DNA of 64,000 bases from Rugamonas sp. A1-17 (GCA_025548565.1 JAJLPB010000003.1:186001-250000); one strand, 5' to 3'. Counted from the stretch's first letter, positions 25,926 to 35,557 are shown. The notes: generated from the sequence alone by a model not told the origin. A program made the numbers and translations.

Positions 25926-26816
25926 ATGGCCCGCGACAATATCGTTGATATCCTTTTATTTTTCGAGGTGGCCCGCCACCGCAGTTTCACGCGCGCCGCA
26001 GTCGAGCTTGGCATGTCCCAGTCCTCGCTCAGCCATGTCATCCGCGACCTGGAGGCGCGTTTGGGCGTGCGGCTGCTCAATCGCACGACCAGGAGCGTTT
26101 CGCCGACGGAAGCGGGCGAGCGCCTGCTGAAAAACGTCGCGCCCCGGCTGGAGGAGGTCAACGCCGAGATCTCGGCGGTCTGCGATTTGAACGGTAAGCC
26201 GGCCGGCACGGTGCGGATCACCGCGATCGACCACATCATCGATACGCTTTTGTGGCCAAGGCTGGCGCCGGTGCTGCCTGGCTATCCCGATCTCAACATC
26301 GAGATCCATTCCGATTACAGGCTGATCGATATCGCCGCGGACCGCTATGACATCGGCGTCCGCTACGGCGATCAAGTGGAAGAGGACATGATCGCGGTCC
26401 GGCTGACGCCCGACATTCCCACGATGATCGTCGGCTCGCCCGGCTACTTCGCCTGGCATCCCCGACCGGGCAACCTGCAAGCGCTGATGAAGCACAACTG
26501 CATCACGCTCCGGCTCGCCAGCGGAGGCGTCTACGCCTGGGAGCTGGAGCACAAAGGAAACAAGGTGGAAGCCAGGGTGCGCGGCCAGGCGCAGTTCACC
26601 AGTGCGATGCCCATGGTGCAAGCCGCGCTGAGCGGGAACGGCCTGGCCTTCGTCACGCAGGACATGGTCGCCGACCATGTGCGGGAAGGCCGCCTGATCA
26701 GCGTCATGGCTGACTGGTGCGGAAAGTTCCCTGGCCTGCATGCCTACTATCCCAGCCGCCGCCACGAATCGAGGGCGCTGCGGATCGTTATCGACGCCAT
26801 TCGTCACCAGGAATAA
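25926..26816 (+). CDS. LysR-family transcriptional regulator
   Basis: 296 residues. The N-terminal winged helix-turn-helix is typical (FFEVARHRSFTRAAVELGMS, SSLSHVIRDLEARLGVRLLN), followed by a periplasmic-binding-fold effector domain with DRYDIGVRYGDQVEEDMIAV. That effector domain pattern belongs to the large DsdC/YafC-like subgroup controlling adjacent oxidoreductase or efflux genes. It is transcribed away from the hydrolase/MFS operon, the normal arrangement for its target, and an inverted repeat lies between them. It converges with the sensor kinase gene with only 6 bases between stops. Confidence 0.93.
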   Translation: MARDNIVDILLFFEVARHRSFTRAAVELGMSQSSLSHVIRDLEARLGVRLLNRTTRSVSPTEAGERLLKNVAPRLEEVNAEISAVCDLNGKPAGTVRITAIDHIIDTLLWPRLAPVLPGYPDLNIEIHSDYRLIDIAADRYDIGVRYGDQVEEDMIAVRLTPDIPTMIVGSPGYFAWHPRPGNLQALMKHNCITLRLASGGVYAWELEHKGNKVEARVRGQAQFTSAMPMVQAALSGNGLAFVTQDMVADHVREGRLISVMADWCGKFPGLHAYYPSRRHESRALRIVIDAIRHQE

Positions 26817-26822
26817 GCGGCG

Positions 26823-28187
26823 CTACGCCGACGCGGGAAAGCTGACCGTGACGGCCAGCCCGACACCGTTCATGCCGGGATCGAGGCTTAGCGTGGCCCC
26901 GTGCATGGCCGCGATCCGGCTGACGATGGACAGGCCCAGCCCGCTGCCGGGCGCCTTTGCGCCGGGCAGGCGGAAGAAACGCTCGAGGACCCGCTCGCGC
27001 ATTGCCGCGGGTATGCCCGGCCCCGAGTCCGCCACGCGCAGATAGCTGTGGCCACCGGCCTGCCCGCAACTGACCACGATGCGTCCCGGCACCGGGGTGT
27101 AGCGTGCCGCGTTGTCGACCAGGTTGCGCAACAACATGCGCAGACTTTCCCGCTCGATCCGGCACGGCGCGTGCGCAAGCTCCACCTGCAATTGATGGCC
27201 GGCCGCCAGGCTCTGCCAGTGAGCCTGCTCCTCGGTCAGCAGCGCCGCCAGGTCGGCCTGCTCCAGCACCACACCGTGGTTGTCTTGCGGATCGAGGTGC
27301 GCCAACGTCAGCAATTGATCGACCAGCCTGCTGGCGCGGTCGACGCTGGCGTTCAGGCCGGCGATGAATTCGTCGCGTTCCGCCACGCTGCGCGCCCGTT
27401 GCATGACCTGCAGATTGGTCTTGATGGCCGCCAGCGGCGTGCGCAATTCATGCGCGGCATCCCCGGTGAAGCGCTGTTCGTATTCCATGGTTTGCCGGAC
27501 CCGGCCAAACAAACGGTTGATCGCCAGCAGCAGCGGAAACACCTCGCTGGGGGCGCCCTCCAACGGCACGTCGGCCAGGTCGTTGGGCGTGCGCGCACCG
27601 ACCTCGTCGGCGGAGACCTGCAGCACCCGGAACACCCGGTCGATGCACAGCCAGATCGCCAATCCGGCCAGCATCGCCAGCACCACGCCAAGGCCGCTGG
27701 CCTTGTAGAAAAAACGGGTGCTGATTTCGTCGCGGTGGCTGCCCGGCTCGGCCACCTGGATCTGCACCGTGCGGTCCGCGTTCCAGCTGGTGTAGAGACG
27801 GCTGCGGTGGCCGTTCACCCGCGCCCAGGAATAACCTTCCGGGGCATCGACCGCAAACGCGGTGGACGGCGCGCCGCCGTTCTTGTAGAGCAGGCGCTGC
27901 CGCGCGTCGCGGATCTGGAACAGCAGGTAGCGATGGTGGTCCGGGCGTTCCGGTATCCTGAGGTCGATCGCCAGCGCCGTGCCGTGCTCTCTTGCCTCGT
28001 TCTCGGCCAGCGACAGCAGCAGCTGCGCCGTTTCCGCCAGCGACTGGTCGAACAGTTCCTGGCTTTCCCGCTGCGCCTCCCGGTAAACGATGAACGCGCT
28101 GCCGCCCCACAAGGCCAGCGTCAACGTCAGCAGCACACCGAGCAGCAAGCGCCGCAGGGACCAGCGCGGCACGGCGGCCGTGCTCAT
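26823..28187 (-). CDS. Sensor histidine kinase, QseC/PmrB type
   Basis: 454 residues from the ATG at 28187, which overlaps the regulator stop (ATGA). Two transmembrane helices (about 15-35 and 155-175) enclose a periplasmic sensor of about 120 residues. A HAMP-like linker leads to HisKA (AAHELRTPLAAIKTNLQVM) and ATPase boxes N (LLRNLVDNAARYTP), G1 (VADSGPGIP) and G2 (GSGLGLSIVSRI). Members of this group respond to metals, cationic peptides or adrenergic signals. The divergent RND metal-efflux operon suggests a metal signal. Confidence 0.92.
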   Translation of the reverse strand: MSTAAVPRWSLRRLLLGVLLTLTLALWGGSAFIVYREAQRESQELFDQSLAETAQLLLSLAENEAREHGTALAIDLRIPERPDHHRYLLFQIRDARQRLLYKNGGAPSTAFAVDAPEGYSWARVNGHRSRLYTSWNADRTVQIQVAEPGSHRDEISTRFFYKASGLGVVLAMLAGLAIWLCIDRVFRVLQVSADEVGARTPNDLADVPLEGAPSEVFPLLLAINRLFGRVRQTMEYEQRFTGDAAHELRTPLAAIKTNLQVMQRARSVAERDEFIAGLNASVDRASRLVDQLLTLAHLDPQDNHGVVLEQADLAALLTEEQAHWQSLAAGHQLQVELAHAPCRIERESLRMLLRNLVDNAARYTPVPGRIVVSCGQAGGHSYLRVADSGPGIPAAMRERVLERFFRLPGAKAPGSGLGLSIVSRIAAMHGATLSLDPGMNGVGLAVTVSFPASA

Positions 28188-28861
28188 GCGCCCGCCTCCG
28201 GCGTGGGCTTGTCGGCGCAATAGCCGATCGCGTGCACGGTGCGTATCAGTCCGCGTCCCAGCTTCTTGCGCAGGTGGTGGATATGGACCTGGACCGCGTT
28301 GCTTTCCACTTCCTCGCCCCAGCTGTACAGCTGGTGCTCCAGTTGTTCGCGGCTCAGTACCCTGCCGCTGTTTTCCACCAGCGTCAGCAGGATGCCGAAT
28401 TCCCTGCTGGTCAGCGCCACCGGCCTTCCCGCCTGGGTTACCTGGCGGGCGGCGACGTCGAGCACCAGGTCGCCGTGCACCAGCTCTTCGCGCAGCCGGC
28501 CCGCCGCGCGCCGCGATGCGCTGCGGATCCGTGCCGCCAGCTCATCCAGATCAAAAGGCTTGACGATGAAGTCGTCGGCGCCGCCATCCAGGCCGGCGAT
28601 GCGCTCGGGAACCTTGTCGCGGGCGGTCACGATCAGGATGGCGCCGCCATAGCCGGCGTTGCGCAGCGTGGTCAATGCCTGCATGCCGTCCTGCCCCGGC
28701 AACCCCAGGTCCAGCAGGATGCAGCCATAGTCGTGCAGCCGCACCGCCGTGTGCGCATGTTCGGCGGACTGCACCCAGTCCACCGCGTAGCCGGCTTGTT
28801 CCAGCCCGATCTGTGTGGCGCGCCCCAGTTGGGGATCATCTTCTGTGAGCAATATACGCAT
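28184..28861 (-). CDS. OmpR-family response regulator, QseB/PmrA type
   Basis: 225 residues. The receiver has acidic residues EDDP near the start and the phospho-acceptor Asp in ILLDLGLPGQDG; the C-terminal winged helix ends in VHIHHLRKKLGRGLIRTVHA. It is the first gene of the two-gene regulator-kinase operon and is divergent from the efflux operon. A TTAA-type repeat with 11-bp phase at 28907-28925 between them fits the tandem site this family binds. Confidence 0.93.
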   Translation of the reverse strand: MRILLTEDDPQLGRATQIGLEQAGYAVDWVQSAEHAHTAVRLHDYGCILLDLGLPGQDGMQALTTLRNAGYGGAILIVTARDKVPERIAGLDGGADDFIVKPFDLDELAARIRSASRRAAGRLREELVHGDLVLDVAARQVTQAGRPVALTSREFGILLTLVENSGRVLSREQLEHQLYSWGEEVESNAVQVHIHHLRKKLGRGLIRTVHAIGYCADKPTPEAGA

Positions 28862-28906
28862 GATGCGGTCTCGTCGTTTGGCTGGTGTCCAGCGTAGGCG
28901 GCAGTT

Positions 28907-28925
28907 GTTAAGAACTTCTTAATAT
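28907..28925 (-). promoter_or_regulatory. Putative response-regulator box, copy 1
   Basis: On the minus strand ATATTAAGAAGTTCTTAAC. TTAA appears twice, 11 bp apart (one helical turn), the spacing bound by OmpR-family dimers. It lies 46 bases before the regulator start and 49 before the efflux adaptor start. 16 of 19 positions match copy 2 at 35558-35576. Confidence 0.6.
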
Positions 28926-28973
28926 CTGCTCACCACCATCATACGCACTGAAGCCCTCCAAGGAAATTACTCC

Positions 28974-30131
28974 ATGCCGTTCCCTCCCTTTACTGCCCGC
29001 GCGGTCTTGCTCCTGGCATCTCTGCTTGCCGGCCCAGCCCGCGTCTGGAGCGCGGATGCCATGACGCAGCTGCCGATGAGCGCCAAGCAGATCAGCCGGG
29101 CAGGCATCGCGACCGCGCCGGCGGTTGCGGCCCCGGCCGGCGCCGCAACGCCGGTCGGCAACGCCGTCGTTTTGACCGGGACCGTGGTGGCGCCAGCCGA
29201 TGCGGTCGTTCTCGCCGCAGCCGCCGCCAGTGGAGTGGTTCAGCAGGTGCACAGTGTTTCGCTGCAGCGTGTGGAGAGGGGAGCGGCGCTGATCACCTTG
29301 TTCAGTCCCGCGTGGATGGAAACGCAACGCGAATACGTCCAGCTGTCCACGCAGTCCCGCCTGGCGGCCGACAAGCAGCAGCGTGACGAAAGCCTGTTTG
29401 CCGAGGGCGTCATCGCGCGTGCGCGGGTGGAGGAAAGCCGCGCCGCCGCGCAGCTGGCCCAGTTGGCGGCCGATCAGCGGGCGCAGATGCTGCGCGCCGG
29501 CGGCTTGGGCGCGGCGGCCATCGCCGCGTTGTCGGCGGGCGCGCAACCGAACCCGCTGCTGACCGTGCGCGCGCAAAGCGCGGGGACCTTGATCGAGTTG
29601 CCGGTCACCGTAGGCCAACAGCTGGACGCCGGCATGGCGGTGGCGAAGATCAGCCGCGATGGTCCGCTGTGGGTGGAGCTGCAAGCGTCGGCCCAACAGA
29701 TGTCCATGCTGGCGGTGGGGGACTTGCTTGATGTCGCACAGTGCGGCCAGCTGCGGGTGATCGCGCTGTCGCCGCAGGTCAACAGTGCCAACCAGACAGC
29801 GCAGGTGCGCGCGCGCCAGCTGGAACCGAAAGCGTGCCTGAAGATAAACGCCTTCGTCGAGGCGCGGCTGGTCGCACCGCCGGCCCGGGGCGGGTCGCTG
29901 CTGGTGCCCGCCGCCGCGCTGGTGCGGCGCGGCGCGGCCAACTATGTCTTCGTGCGGAACGCCAACGGGTTCCAGGCGGTGCCGGTCATCCCTGGCGCGG
30001 CCGCCGGCGACCAGCTGTGGGTGCGCGGAGCGATCGCTCCCGGAGCACAGCTTGCGGTGCGCGGATTGGTCGCGCTCAAGGGCGCCTGGACAGGGCTGGG
30101 TGAGTCCGCCGCCATGCAGGAGAAACCGTGA
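28974..30131 (+). CDS. RND efflux periplasmic adaptor, CusB/CzcB family
   Basis: 385 residues with a signal peptide (about 1-22). The adaptor pattern is clear: a lipoyl-type half (VVQQVHSVSLQRVERGAALI), an alpha-helical hairpin (residues about 100-165), then the beta-barrel and membrane-proximal parts (LLVPAAALVRRGAANYVFVR). It links the inner-membrane pump to TolC and may pass metal ions to the pump. I see no extended N-terminal Met or His cluster, so metal choice is left open. The AAGGAAA ribosome site supports the ATG. The stop overlaps the pump start by one base. Confidence 0.9.
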   Translation: MPFPPFTARAVLLLASLLAGPARVWSADAMTQLPMSAKQISRAGIATAPAVAAPAGAATPVGNAVVLTGTVVAPADAVVLAAAAASGVVQQVHSVSLQRVERGAALITLFSPAWMETQREYVQLSTQSRLAADKQQRDESLFAEGVIARARVEESRAAAQLAQLAADQRAQMLRAGGLGAAAIAALSAGAQPNPLLTVRAQSAGTLIELPVTVGQQLDAGMAVAKISRDGPLWVELQASAQQMSMLAVGDLLDVAQCGQLRVIALSPQVNSANQTAQVRARQLEPKACLKINAFVEARLVAPPARGGSLLVPAAALVRRGAANYVFVRNANGFQAVPVIPGAAAGDQLWVRGAIAPGAQLAVRGLVALKGAWTGLGESAAMQEKP

Positions 30132-33100
30132 TGCTGGGGCGGCTGATCGCTTTATCCCTGGCGCAGCGCTTGCTGGTACTGGTGTTGGCGGTGTTGATGG
30201 TCGCGGCTGGCATCAAGGCGGCCGGAGAACTATCGATCGATGCGTTCCCGGATGTCTCCAGCACGCAGGTCAAGCTGATCCTGAAGGCGCCCGGCATGAC
30301 GCCGGAAGAGGTCGAGGCGCGCATCGTCGCGCCGATCGAGCAGGAGTTGCTGGGCATACCGCGCCAGGCGGTGCTGCGCTCGCAATCGAAGTACGCGATC
30401 GCCGACATCACGCTGGACTTCGAAGAGGGCACCGACGTCTATTGGGCGCGGCAGCAGGTCAGCGAACGGCTGGCCTCGGTGCTCAAGGATTTGCCGGCGT
30501 CGGTCAGCGGCGGGCTGGCGCCGATCACCACGCCGTTGGGCGAAATCTTCATGTTCACCATTGAGGGGCCGCTGTCGTTGATGGAAAAGCGCACGCTGCT
30601 GGAGTGGACGATCCGTCCGCAGTTGCGCAACATCGCCGGCGTCGCCGACGTCAATTCGCTGGGCGGCCAGGTCAAGAGCTTTGAGGTGGTGCCCGATCCG
30701 GCCGCGCTGGCGGCAAGGCGGATTTCGCTGGCGCAGTTGCAGCAGGCGCTGGAGGCCAACAACCGCAGCGACGGCGCGGGCCGGCTCGGCAGCAACGAGG
30801 AATCCCTGCTGATTCGTAGCGATGCGAGCATCCGCACACTGGCCGACGTCGGCGCCATCGTGGTCGTCAACCGTGGCGGCGTTGCCGTCACGGTGGGGCA
30901 GGTTGCCACGGTGCGCGTGGGCCAATTGACGCGCTACGGCGCGGTAACGCAGGATGGCAAGGGCGAGGCGGTCGAGGCGCTGGTGCTGGCGATGCGCGGC
31001 GCCAACGCCCAGAGCGTGGTCGACCAGGTGCGGGCCAGGCTCGCCGAGATCGGCCGCTCGCTGCCGGCTGGCACCACCATCAGCACTTTCTACGACCGGG
31101 GCAATCTGGTCGAGCGCGCCGTGCAGACGGTCGTCAAGGCCTTGCTGGAAGCGACCGTGCTGGTGGTGGTGCTGCTGTATGTCTTCCTCGGCAACCTGCG
31201 CGCGGCCCTGGTGGTCGCCTGCATCCTGCCGCTGTCGGCGCTGGGCACTTTCCTGCTGATGCGGCAGTACGGCCTCAGCGCCAACCTGATGTCGCTCGGC
31301 GGCCTGGCGATCGCCATCGGCATGCTGGTCGACGCGGCGGTGGTGGTGGTGGAAAATATCGAGGCCCACAGCGGCAAGGTCCAGCCGGGCATATCGCGCC
31401 TGCACGTGATCTACCGCGCGGTGCGGGAGGTGGCGGTGCCGGTGACGGCCGGCATGGTGGTGATCATGATCGTCTTCCTGCCCTTGCTGACCCTGCAGGG
31501 GCTGGAGGGCAAGCTGTTCGCGCCGGTGGCGCTGACCATCATTTTCGCGCTGGCCGCATCGCTGCTGTTGTCGCTGACCGTGATTCCGGTGTTGTCGTCG
31601 CTGCTGCTCAAGGCCGACCATGGCCCGGCGCCGCGCCTGGTGCAGCGCATGGAGGCGGGCTACCACAGGCTGCTGGGCCGGGCGCTGCGGCACGAGCGCC
31701 TGGTGGCGGGCGGCGCCGTGGCCGCGCTGGCCGTCGCCGCCGGGCTGTTCATGGTGGTCGGCAAATCGTTCATGCCGGTGCTGGACGAGGGCGACATCAT
31801 CATGCAAATCGAAAAGCTGCCGTCGGTGAACCTGGCCGAATCCGCGCGGCTCGATATGGCGATTCAGCGCAGCATTCTGGCGGAAGTCCCCGAGGTGCGG
31901 CGCATCGTGGCGCGGCTCGGCTCGGACGAACTCGGCCTCGACCCGATGGGACTGAACGAGACGGACACCTTCCTGGTCCTCAAGCCACGGCCGCAATGGC
32001 GCAGCCAGAACAAGGAAGATTTAATCGACGCCCTGCGCAAGGCGACTGCCGACTTCCCCGGCGTGAACATCAGCTTTACCCAGCCGATTGAAATGCGCAC
32101 CTCGGAAATGCTGTCGGGCGTGCGCGGCGATCTCGCGGTTAAAGTCTATGGCCCCGATTCCGCGGTGCTCGGGGCGCTGGCCGGGCAGATCGTCAACGCG
32201 GTGCAGGCGGTGCCGGGCAGCGAGGATGTCCTCACCGTCAAAAACGAAGGCGTGCAGTATCTGCAGGTCGATATCGACCGGCTTGCCGCCGGACGCCTGG
32301 GCCTGAGCGCCGAGCAAGTGCAGGCGGACTTGCGCACCTTGATCGAGGGCCGCGTGGCCGGCGTGGTGATCGAAGGCGGCAAGCGGCTACCCTTGCTGAT
32401 CCGCGGCGGCGAGCAGCTTCAGCTTTCCGCCGCCCTGTTCGCGCAGCTGCGCCTGCCGCTTGCCGACGGCGAGTCCGTGCCGCTCAGCCAGCTTGCAACG
32501 CTGCGGCATGTGGACGGCCCCGTCAAGATCGAACGGGAGAACAGCAGCCGCGTGGCCGTGGTGCGGGCAAACGTGCGGGGCCGCGATCTGGTGGGTTTTG
32601 TCGACGAGGCCAGGCTGGCCGTCGCCACGCGCGTCAAGCTTCCGGCCGGATACCGCCTGAGCTGGGGCGGGCAGTTCGAGAACCAGCAGCGCGCGGCGGC
32701 AAGGCTGGCGCTGGTCGTCCCGGTCGCGCTGGCGCTGATTTTCCTGCTGTTGTTCAGCACGCTTCACAGCATACGGCAGGCGCTGCTGGTCTTCGTCAAC
32801 ATCCCGTTCGCGCTGATCGGCGGCGTGGTGGCGCTGGCCGTCACCGGCGAATACCTCTCGGTGCCCGCGTCGGTCGGCTTCATCGCCCTGATGGGCATCG
32901 CGGTGCTCAACGGCCTGGTGATGATCACCTGCTTCAACCAGCTGGTGGCGCGCGGCATGGCGCTGCAGGAGGTGGTGAGCCAGGGCGCGCTGCGGCGCTT
33001 CCGGCCGGTGATGATGACCGCCTGCATTACCGGCCTGGGCCTGGTTCCGCTGCTGCTGGCCACCGGCCCCGGTTCGGAAATCCAGAAGCCGTTGGCGATC

Positions 33101-33208
33101 GTGGTGATCGGCGGGCTGCTCAGCGCGACCTCATTGACACTGATACTTTTGCCTCTGCTCTTCCGCCGCTTCGGCGTCAAGAGCCCGGCAGTTACTCAAG
33201 CGGGATAA
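30131..33208 (+). CDS. HME-type RND efflux pump, CusA/CzcA family
   Basis: 1025 residues (1026 if the GTG 3 bases earlier is used). Twelve transmembrane helices and two large periplasmic loops, the usual size of HME-RND pumps. The TM4 motif GLAIAIGMLVDAAVVVVEN has the 'AxGxxxDAAxxxxEN' form that I associate with the monovalent-metal (Cu/Ag, CusA) group rather than the DFG...DG form of Zn/Co/Cd pumps; this assignment rests on memory of the motif. It exports metal from periplasm or cytoplasm with proton influx, joined to the adaptor and TolC genes around it. Confidence 0.92.
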   Translation: MLGRLIALSLAQRLLVLVLAVLMVAAGIKAAGELSIDAFPDVSSTQVKLILKAPGMTPEEVEARIVAPIEQELLGIPRQAVLRSQSKYAIADITLDFEEGTDVYWARQQVSERLASVLKDLPASVSGGLAPITTPLGEIFMFTIEGPLSLMEKRTLLEWTIRPQLRNIAGVADVNSLGGQVKSFEVVPDPAALAARRISLAQLQQALEANNRSDGAGRLGSNEESLLIRSDASIRTLADVGAIVVVNRGGVAVTVGQVATVRVGQLTRYGAVTQDGKGEAVEALVLAMRGANAQSVVDQVRARLAEIGRSLPAGTTISTFYDRGNLVERAVQTVVKALLEATVLVVVLLYVFLGNLRAALVVACILPLSALGTFLLMRQYGLSANLMSLGGLAIAIGMLVDAAVVVVENIEAHSGKVQPGISRLHVIYRAVREVAVPVTAGMVVIMIVFLPLLTLQGLEGKLFAPVALTIIFALAASLLLSLTVIPVLSSLLLKADHGPAPRLVQRMEAGYHRLLGRALRHERLVAGGAVAALAVAAGLFMVVGKSFMPVLDEGDIIMQIEKLPSVNLAESARLDMAIQRSILAEVPEVRRIVARLGSDELGLDPMGLNETDTFLVLKPRPQWRSQNKEDLIDALRKATADFPGVNISFTQPIEMRTSEMLSGVRGDLAVKVYGPDSAVLGALAGQIVNAVQAVPGSEDVLTVKNEGVQYLQVDIDRLAAGRLGLSAEQVQADLRTLIEGRVAGVVIEGGKRLPLLIRGGEQLQLSAALFAQLRLPLADGESVPLSQLATLRHVDGPVKIERENSSRVAVVRANVRGRDLVGFVDEARLAVATRVKLPAGYRLSWGGQFENQQRAAARLALVVPVALALIFLLLFSTLHSIRQALLVFVNIPFALIGGVVALAVTGEYLSVPASVGFIALMGIAVLNGLVMITCFNQLVARGMALQEVVSQGALRRFRPVMMTACITGLGLVPLLLATGPGSEIQKPLAIVVIGGLLSATSLTLILLPLLFRRFGVKSPAVTQAG

Positions 33209-33210
33209 TC

Positions 33211-33531
33211 ATGTTGAAACAAATTTCCAACGATAGCTTGCTGACGCTGGCGATCCCGGCCGGTCTTGAAGAAGACGTACTGGATTTTCTGCTGTTGCAT
33301 CCGCAGTGGGCGACGGGCTTCTCCGTGATCGCCGCGCAGGGGATGGGGCAGGGCGCCGTGCTGCGGTCGGCGATGGAGCTGGTGCAGGGACGCAGCGCCC
33401 GAAGGCTGGTCCTGGTTGCCGGCGTTGGCGCCCATCTCCAGCTGCTGCTGGAGGCTCTGGCCAGCGAGATGCCCAGCCCCGACGTGGCGTACTGGGTGAG
33501 TCCGTTGACCGCCTGTGGGAGGCTCGCATGA
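33211..33531 (+). CDS. DUF3240 family protein (PII-like fold)
   Basis: 106 residues starting 2 bases after the pump stop. The sequence LAIPAGLEEDVLDFLLLHPQ and GFSVIAAQGMGQG is that of DUF3240, a small ferredoxin-like/PII-like protein repeatedly found inside heavy-metal RND operons. Its role is not established; a sensor or regulator of the pump is likely. The stop overlaps the TolC-like start (ATGA). Confidence 0.8.
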   Translation: MLKQISNDSLLTLAIPAGLEEDVLDFLLLHPQWATGFSVIAAQGMGQGAVLRSAMELVQGRSARRLVLVAGVGAHLQLLLEALASEMPSPDVAYWVSPLTACGRLA

Positions 33532-34790
33532 CCTGCCGTCTCGCCAAACTGGCACTGGTGCTGGCGGCGCTGGGCCATGCCAATGCGTGGGCCGGCGGAC
33601 CGGCCTTGCCGCTCGCGGGCGATGTGCTGTTCGGATTGCCGCAGGAGCAAACCGTAAGGCAATCGCTGTCGCAATTGCCGCAACTGCGCATCGGCGCCCT
33701 CAACAATCAGCTTGCCGGCGCGGAGCAGGCGAAGCTGGCCGCCGGCCCCGGCGAATGGGTGGTGCGCGGAGGCCTGAGCCGGCGCAGCGTATTGGATGGA
33801 GAGCGCTATCGCGAGCAGGAACTGACGGTCGAGCGCAACATCCGCTGGTTTGGCAAGGCGGAGCAGGACCGGGCGGTCGGCGAAAAGGGAATCGCGCTGG
33901 CGGAGGCGCAACGGGCCGATGCCTGGCACGAGGCGGGCCGTGCGCTGATGCAGGACTGGTACGATGCCCTGAAGGCGCAAGCCACGCTTGAGCGCTTGAA
34001 GGAGCAGCATGCCTTGATCGGGCAGTTGAGAGCCATCGCCGAACTGCGCGTGAAGGCGGGCGATGGCGCGCAACTCGAACTGATGCAGGCAGATACCGAA
34101 TTGCGGCGGGCGGACGCATTGATCGAGCAGGCCGGCCAACAGGTGCAACACGCGCTGACTTTGTTGGCCACCAACTATCCCGGCCTGCCGGCGCCGCAGC
34201 TGGCCCAGGTGCCCGATCCGCAGCCGATGCCGTTGCAGCGGCCGGATCAGCTTGCGCGCATCCTGGATGACAATCATGAACTGGAATTGGCGCAGGTGGA
34301 GGCCCAGTGGTATGGATTGAAAGCAAAGCGCGCCGCAAGCGAGCGCATGCCCGATCCGACGATTGCGGTGCGCGCGGGCCGCGAACGCGCCGGGCAGGAA
34401 CGCACCATCGGGCTCACGCTGTCGATGGCCTTGCCGGGTGGCGCGCGCGGCGCCGAGAGTTCGGCGGCTTACCTGCGGGCGCGGATGGCGGATGAAAGAG
34501 TGGCCCAGGTAAGAACCAAGGTCACGCTGGCGGCGCAGCGGGCCGTGACTGAGCAGGAATACAGCTACCAGGTGTGGACCAGCCTTCGCGCGGTCGAACA
34601 GCAGAGCGACCGCCAGGCGCGCTTGATGGAGCTGGGCTACAAGGCAAATGAATACACGCTGGCCGAAGCGCTGCTTGGCCGCCGCCTCGCGATGGAGGCG
34701 GCGCTGGCGTCGCAGATGGCGAGGATCGCGGCCGTCGCCGCCAGCGCAAGGGTGCAGCTTGACGCCCATGCGCTGTGGGCAATCGACTAA
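33528..34790 (+). CDS. TolC-family outer-membrane efflux protein
   Basis: 420 residues from the ATG at 33528, with a signal peptide ending near GHANAWA. Two long helical repeats (TVRQSLSQLPQLRIGALNNQ; ELAQVEAQWYGLKAKRAASE) are typical of TolC/CusC monomers, which trimerise into a tunnel across the outer membrane and periplasm. It completes the efflux operon. Its stop overlaps the stop of the convergent cytochrome b561 gene by 4 bases, so the two transcripts must overlap. Confidence 0.9.
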   Translation: MTCRLAKLALVLAALGHANAWAGGPALPLAGDVLFGLPQEQTVRQSLSQLPQLRIGALNNQLAGAEQAKLAAGPGEWVVRGGLSRRSVLDGERYREQELTVERNIRWFGKAEQDRAVGEKGIALAEAQRADAWHEAGRALMQDWYDALKAQATLERLKEQHALIGQLRAIAELRVKAGDGAQLELMQADTELRRADALIEQAGQQVQHALTLLATNYPGLPAPQLAQVPDPQPMPLQRPDQLARILDDNHELELAQVEAQWYGLKAKRAASERMPDPTIAVRAGRERAGQERTIGLTLSMALPGGARGAESSAAYLRARMADERVAQVRTKVTLAAQRAVTEQEYSYQVWTSLRAVEQQSDRQARLMELGYKANEYTLAEALLGRRLAMEAALASQMARIAAVAASARVQLDAHALWAID

Positions 34791-35470
34791 GACCTGGTGT
34801 GCTCCGCGGTCGCCCGGCCGGTTACCGGGGCGTCCACGTGGCTCCCTTGCCACCACCACAACGCCAGCACCGCGAGCAGGACCAGCAGGGCGGTGCCGGT
34901 GCGCAGCCCCTGTGCCTTTGCGCCGGGCGCGGCGTGCTTGCGTCCGGTGATCATCGACTTGGCCAGGTTCTCGCGGTGAATAAAGCTGGCGACCAGCACG
35001 CCGGCGATGTGGACCAGCACCACGGTCAGCATCAGGTTGGCGATTAGCTCATGCACGTCCTCCATCCATTCACCGGCCCGCTCGGTGTACAGCAGCCAGC
35101 CGGAACCGGCCAGCGCGATGGCTATCCCCAGCATCAGCACGATGGCCACCGCGCCGGCCGGATTATGGCCGGTGAAATGTTGGGGGCGTCCATGCAGCAT
35201 GGATTGCAGGTAGCTCAGCGTCGCCCGCGGTCCCCGCACGAAGTTGGCGAACCTGGAGTAGTAGGTACCGAAAAATCCCCAGAGGATGCGAAAGCAGACC
35301 AGCGCCGCCATGGTGTAGCCCAGCGTGACGTGGACCAGGCGCCAGTTGTCCGCCTCGGCCGTCAGGTAGGCGCCGGCAAAGCTGAAGGCCATCAACCAGT
35401 GAAATACCCGCACTGGCAGGTCCCAGACGCGAATTTGGGGCGGCGTGGCCCCGGAATGGATGTCGTTCAT
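34787..35470 (-). CDS. Cytochrome b561 family membrane protein
   Basis: 227 residues from the ATG at 35470 (GGGAGC upstream). Four transmembrane helices with the haem-ligand His residues in RVFHWLMAFSF, LVHVTLGYTM, DVHELIANLM and VLVHIAGVLVASF. This is the Ni/Fe-hydrogenase-type b cytochrome fold, which moves electrons between quinones and periplasmic acceptors. Such genes are often neighbours of QseBC-like systems, and copy 2 of the shared 19-bp motif lies 88 bases upstream, so it likely belongs to the regulon of the two-component system at 26823-28861. Confidence 0.9.
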   Translation of the reverse strand: MNDIHSGATPPQIRVWDLPVRVFHWLMAFSFAGAYLTAEADNWRLVHVTLGYTMAALVCFRILWGFFGTYYSRFANFVRGPRATLSYLQSMLHGRPQHFTGHNPAGAVAIVLMLGIAIALAGSGWLLYTERAGEWMEDVHELIANLMLTVVLVHIAGVLVASFIHRENLAKSMITGRKHAAPGAKAQGLRTGTALLVLLAVLALWWWQGSHVDAPVTGRATAEHTRS

Positions 35471-35557
35471 GTGATGCTCCCGTGAGTTGATTGCCAATCC
35501 CGCCGCCCCGGGGTTGAGGGCGGCACCGCGTTGGCATAAGCAGATCGTCGTCGCCGG

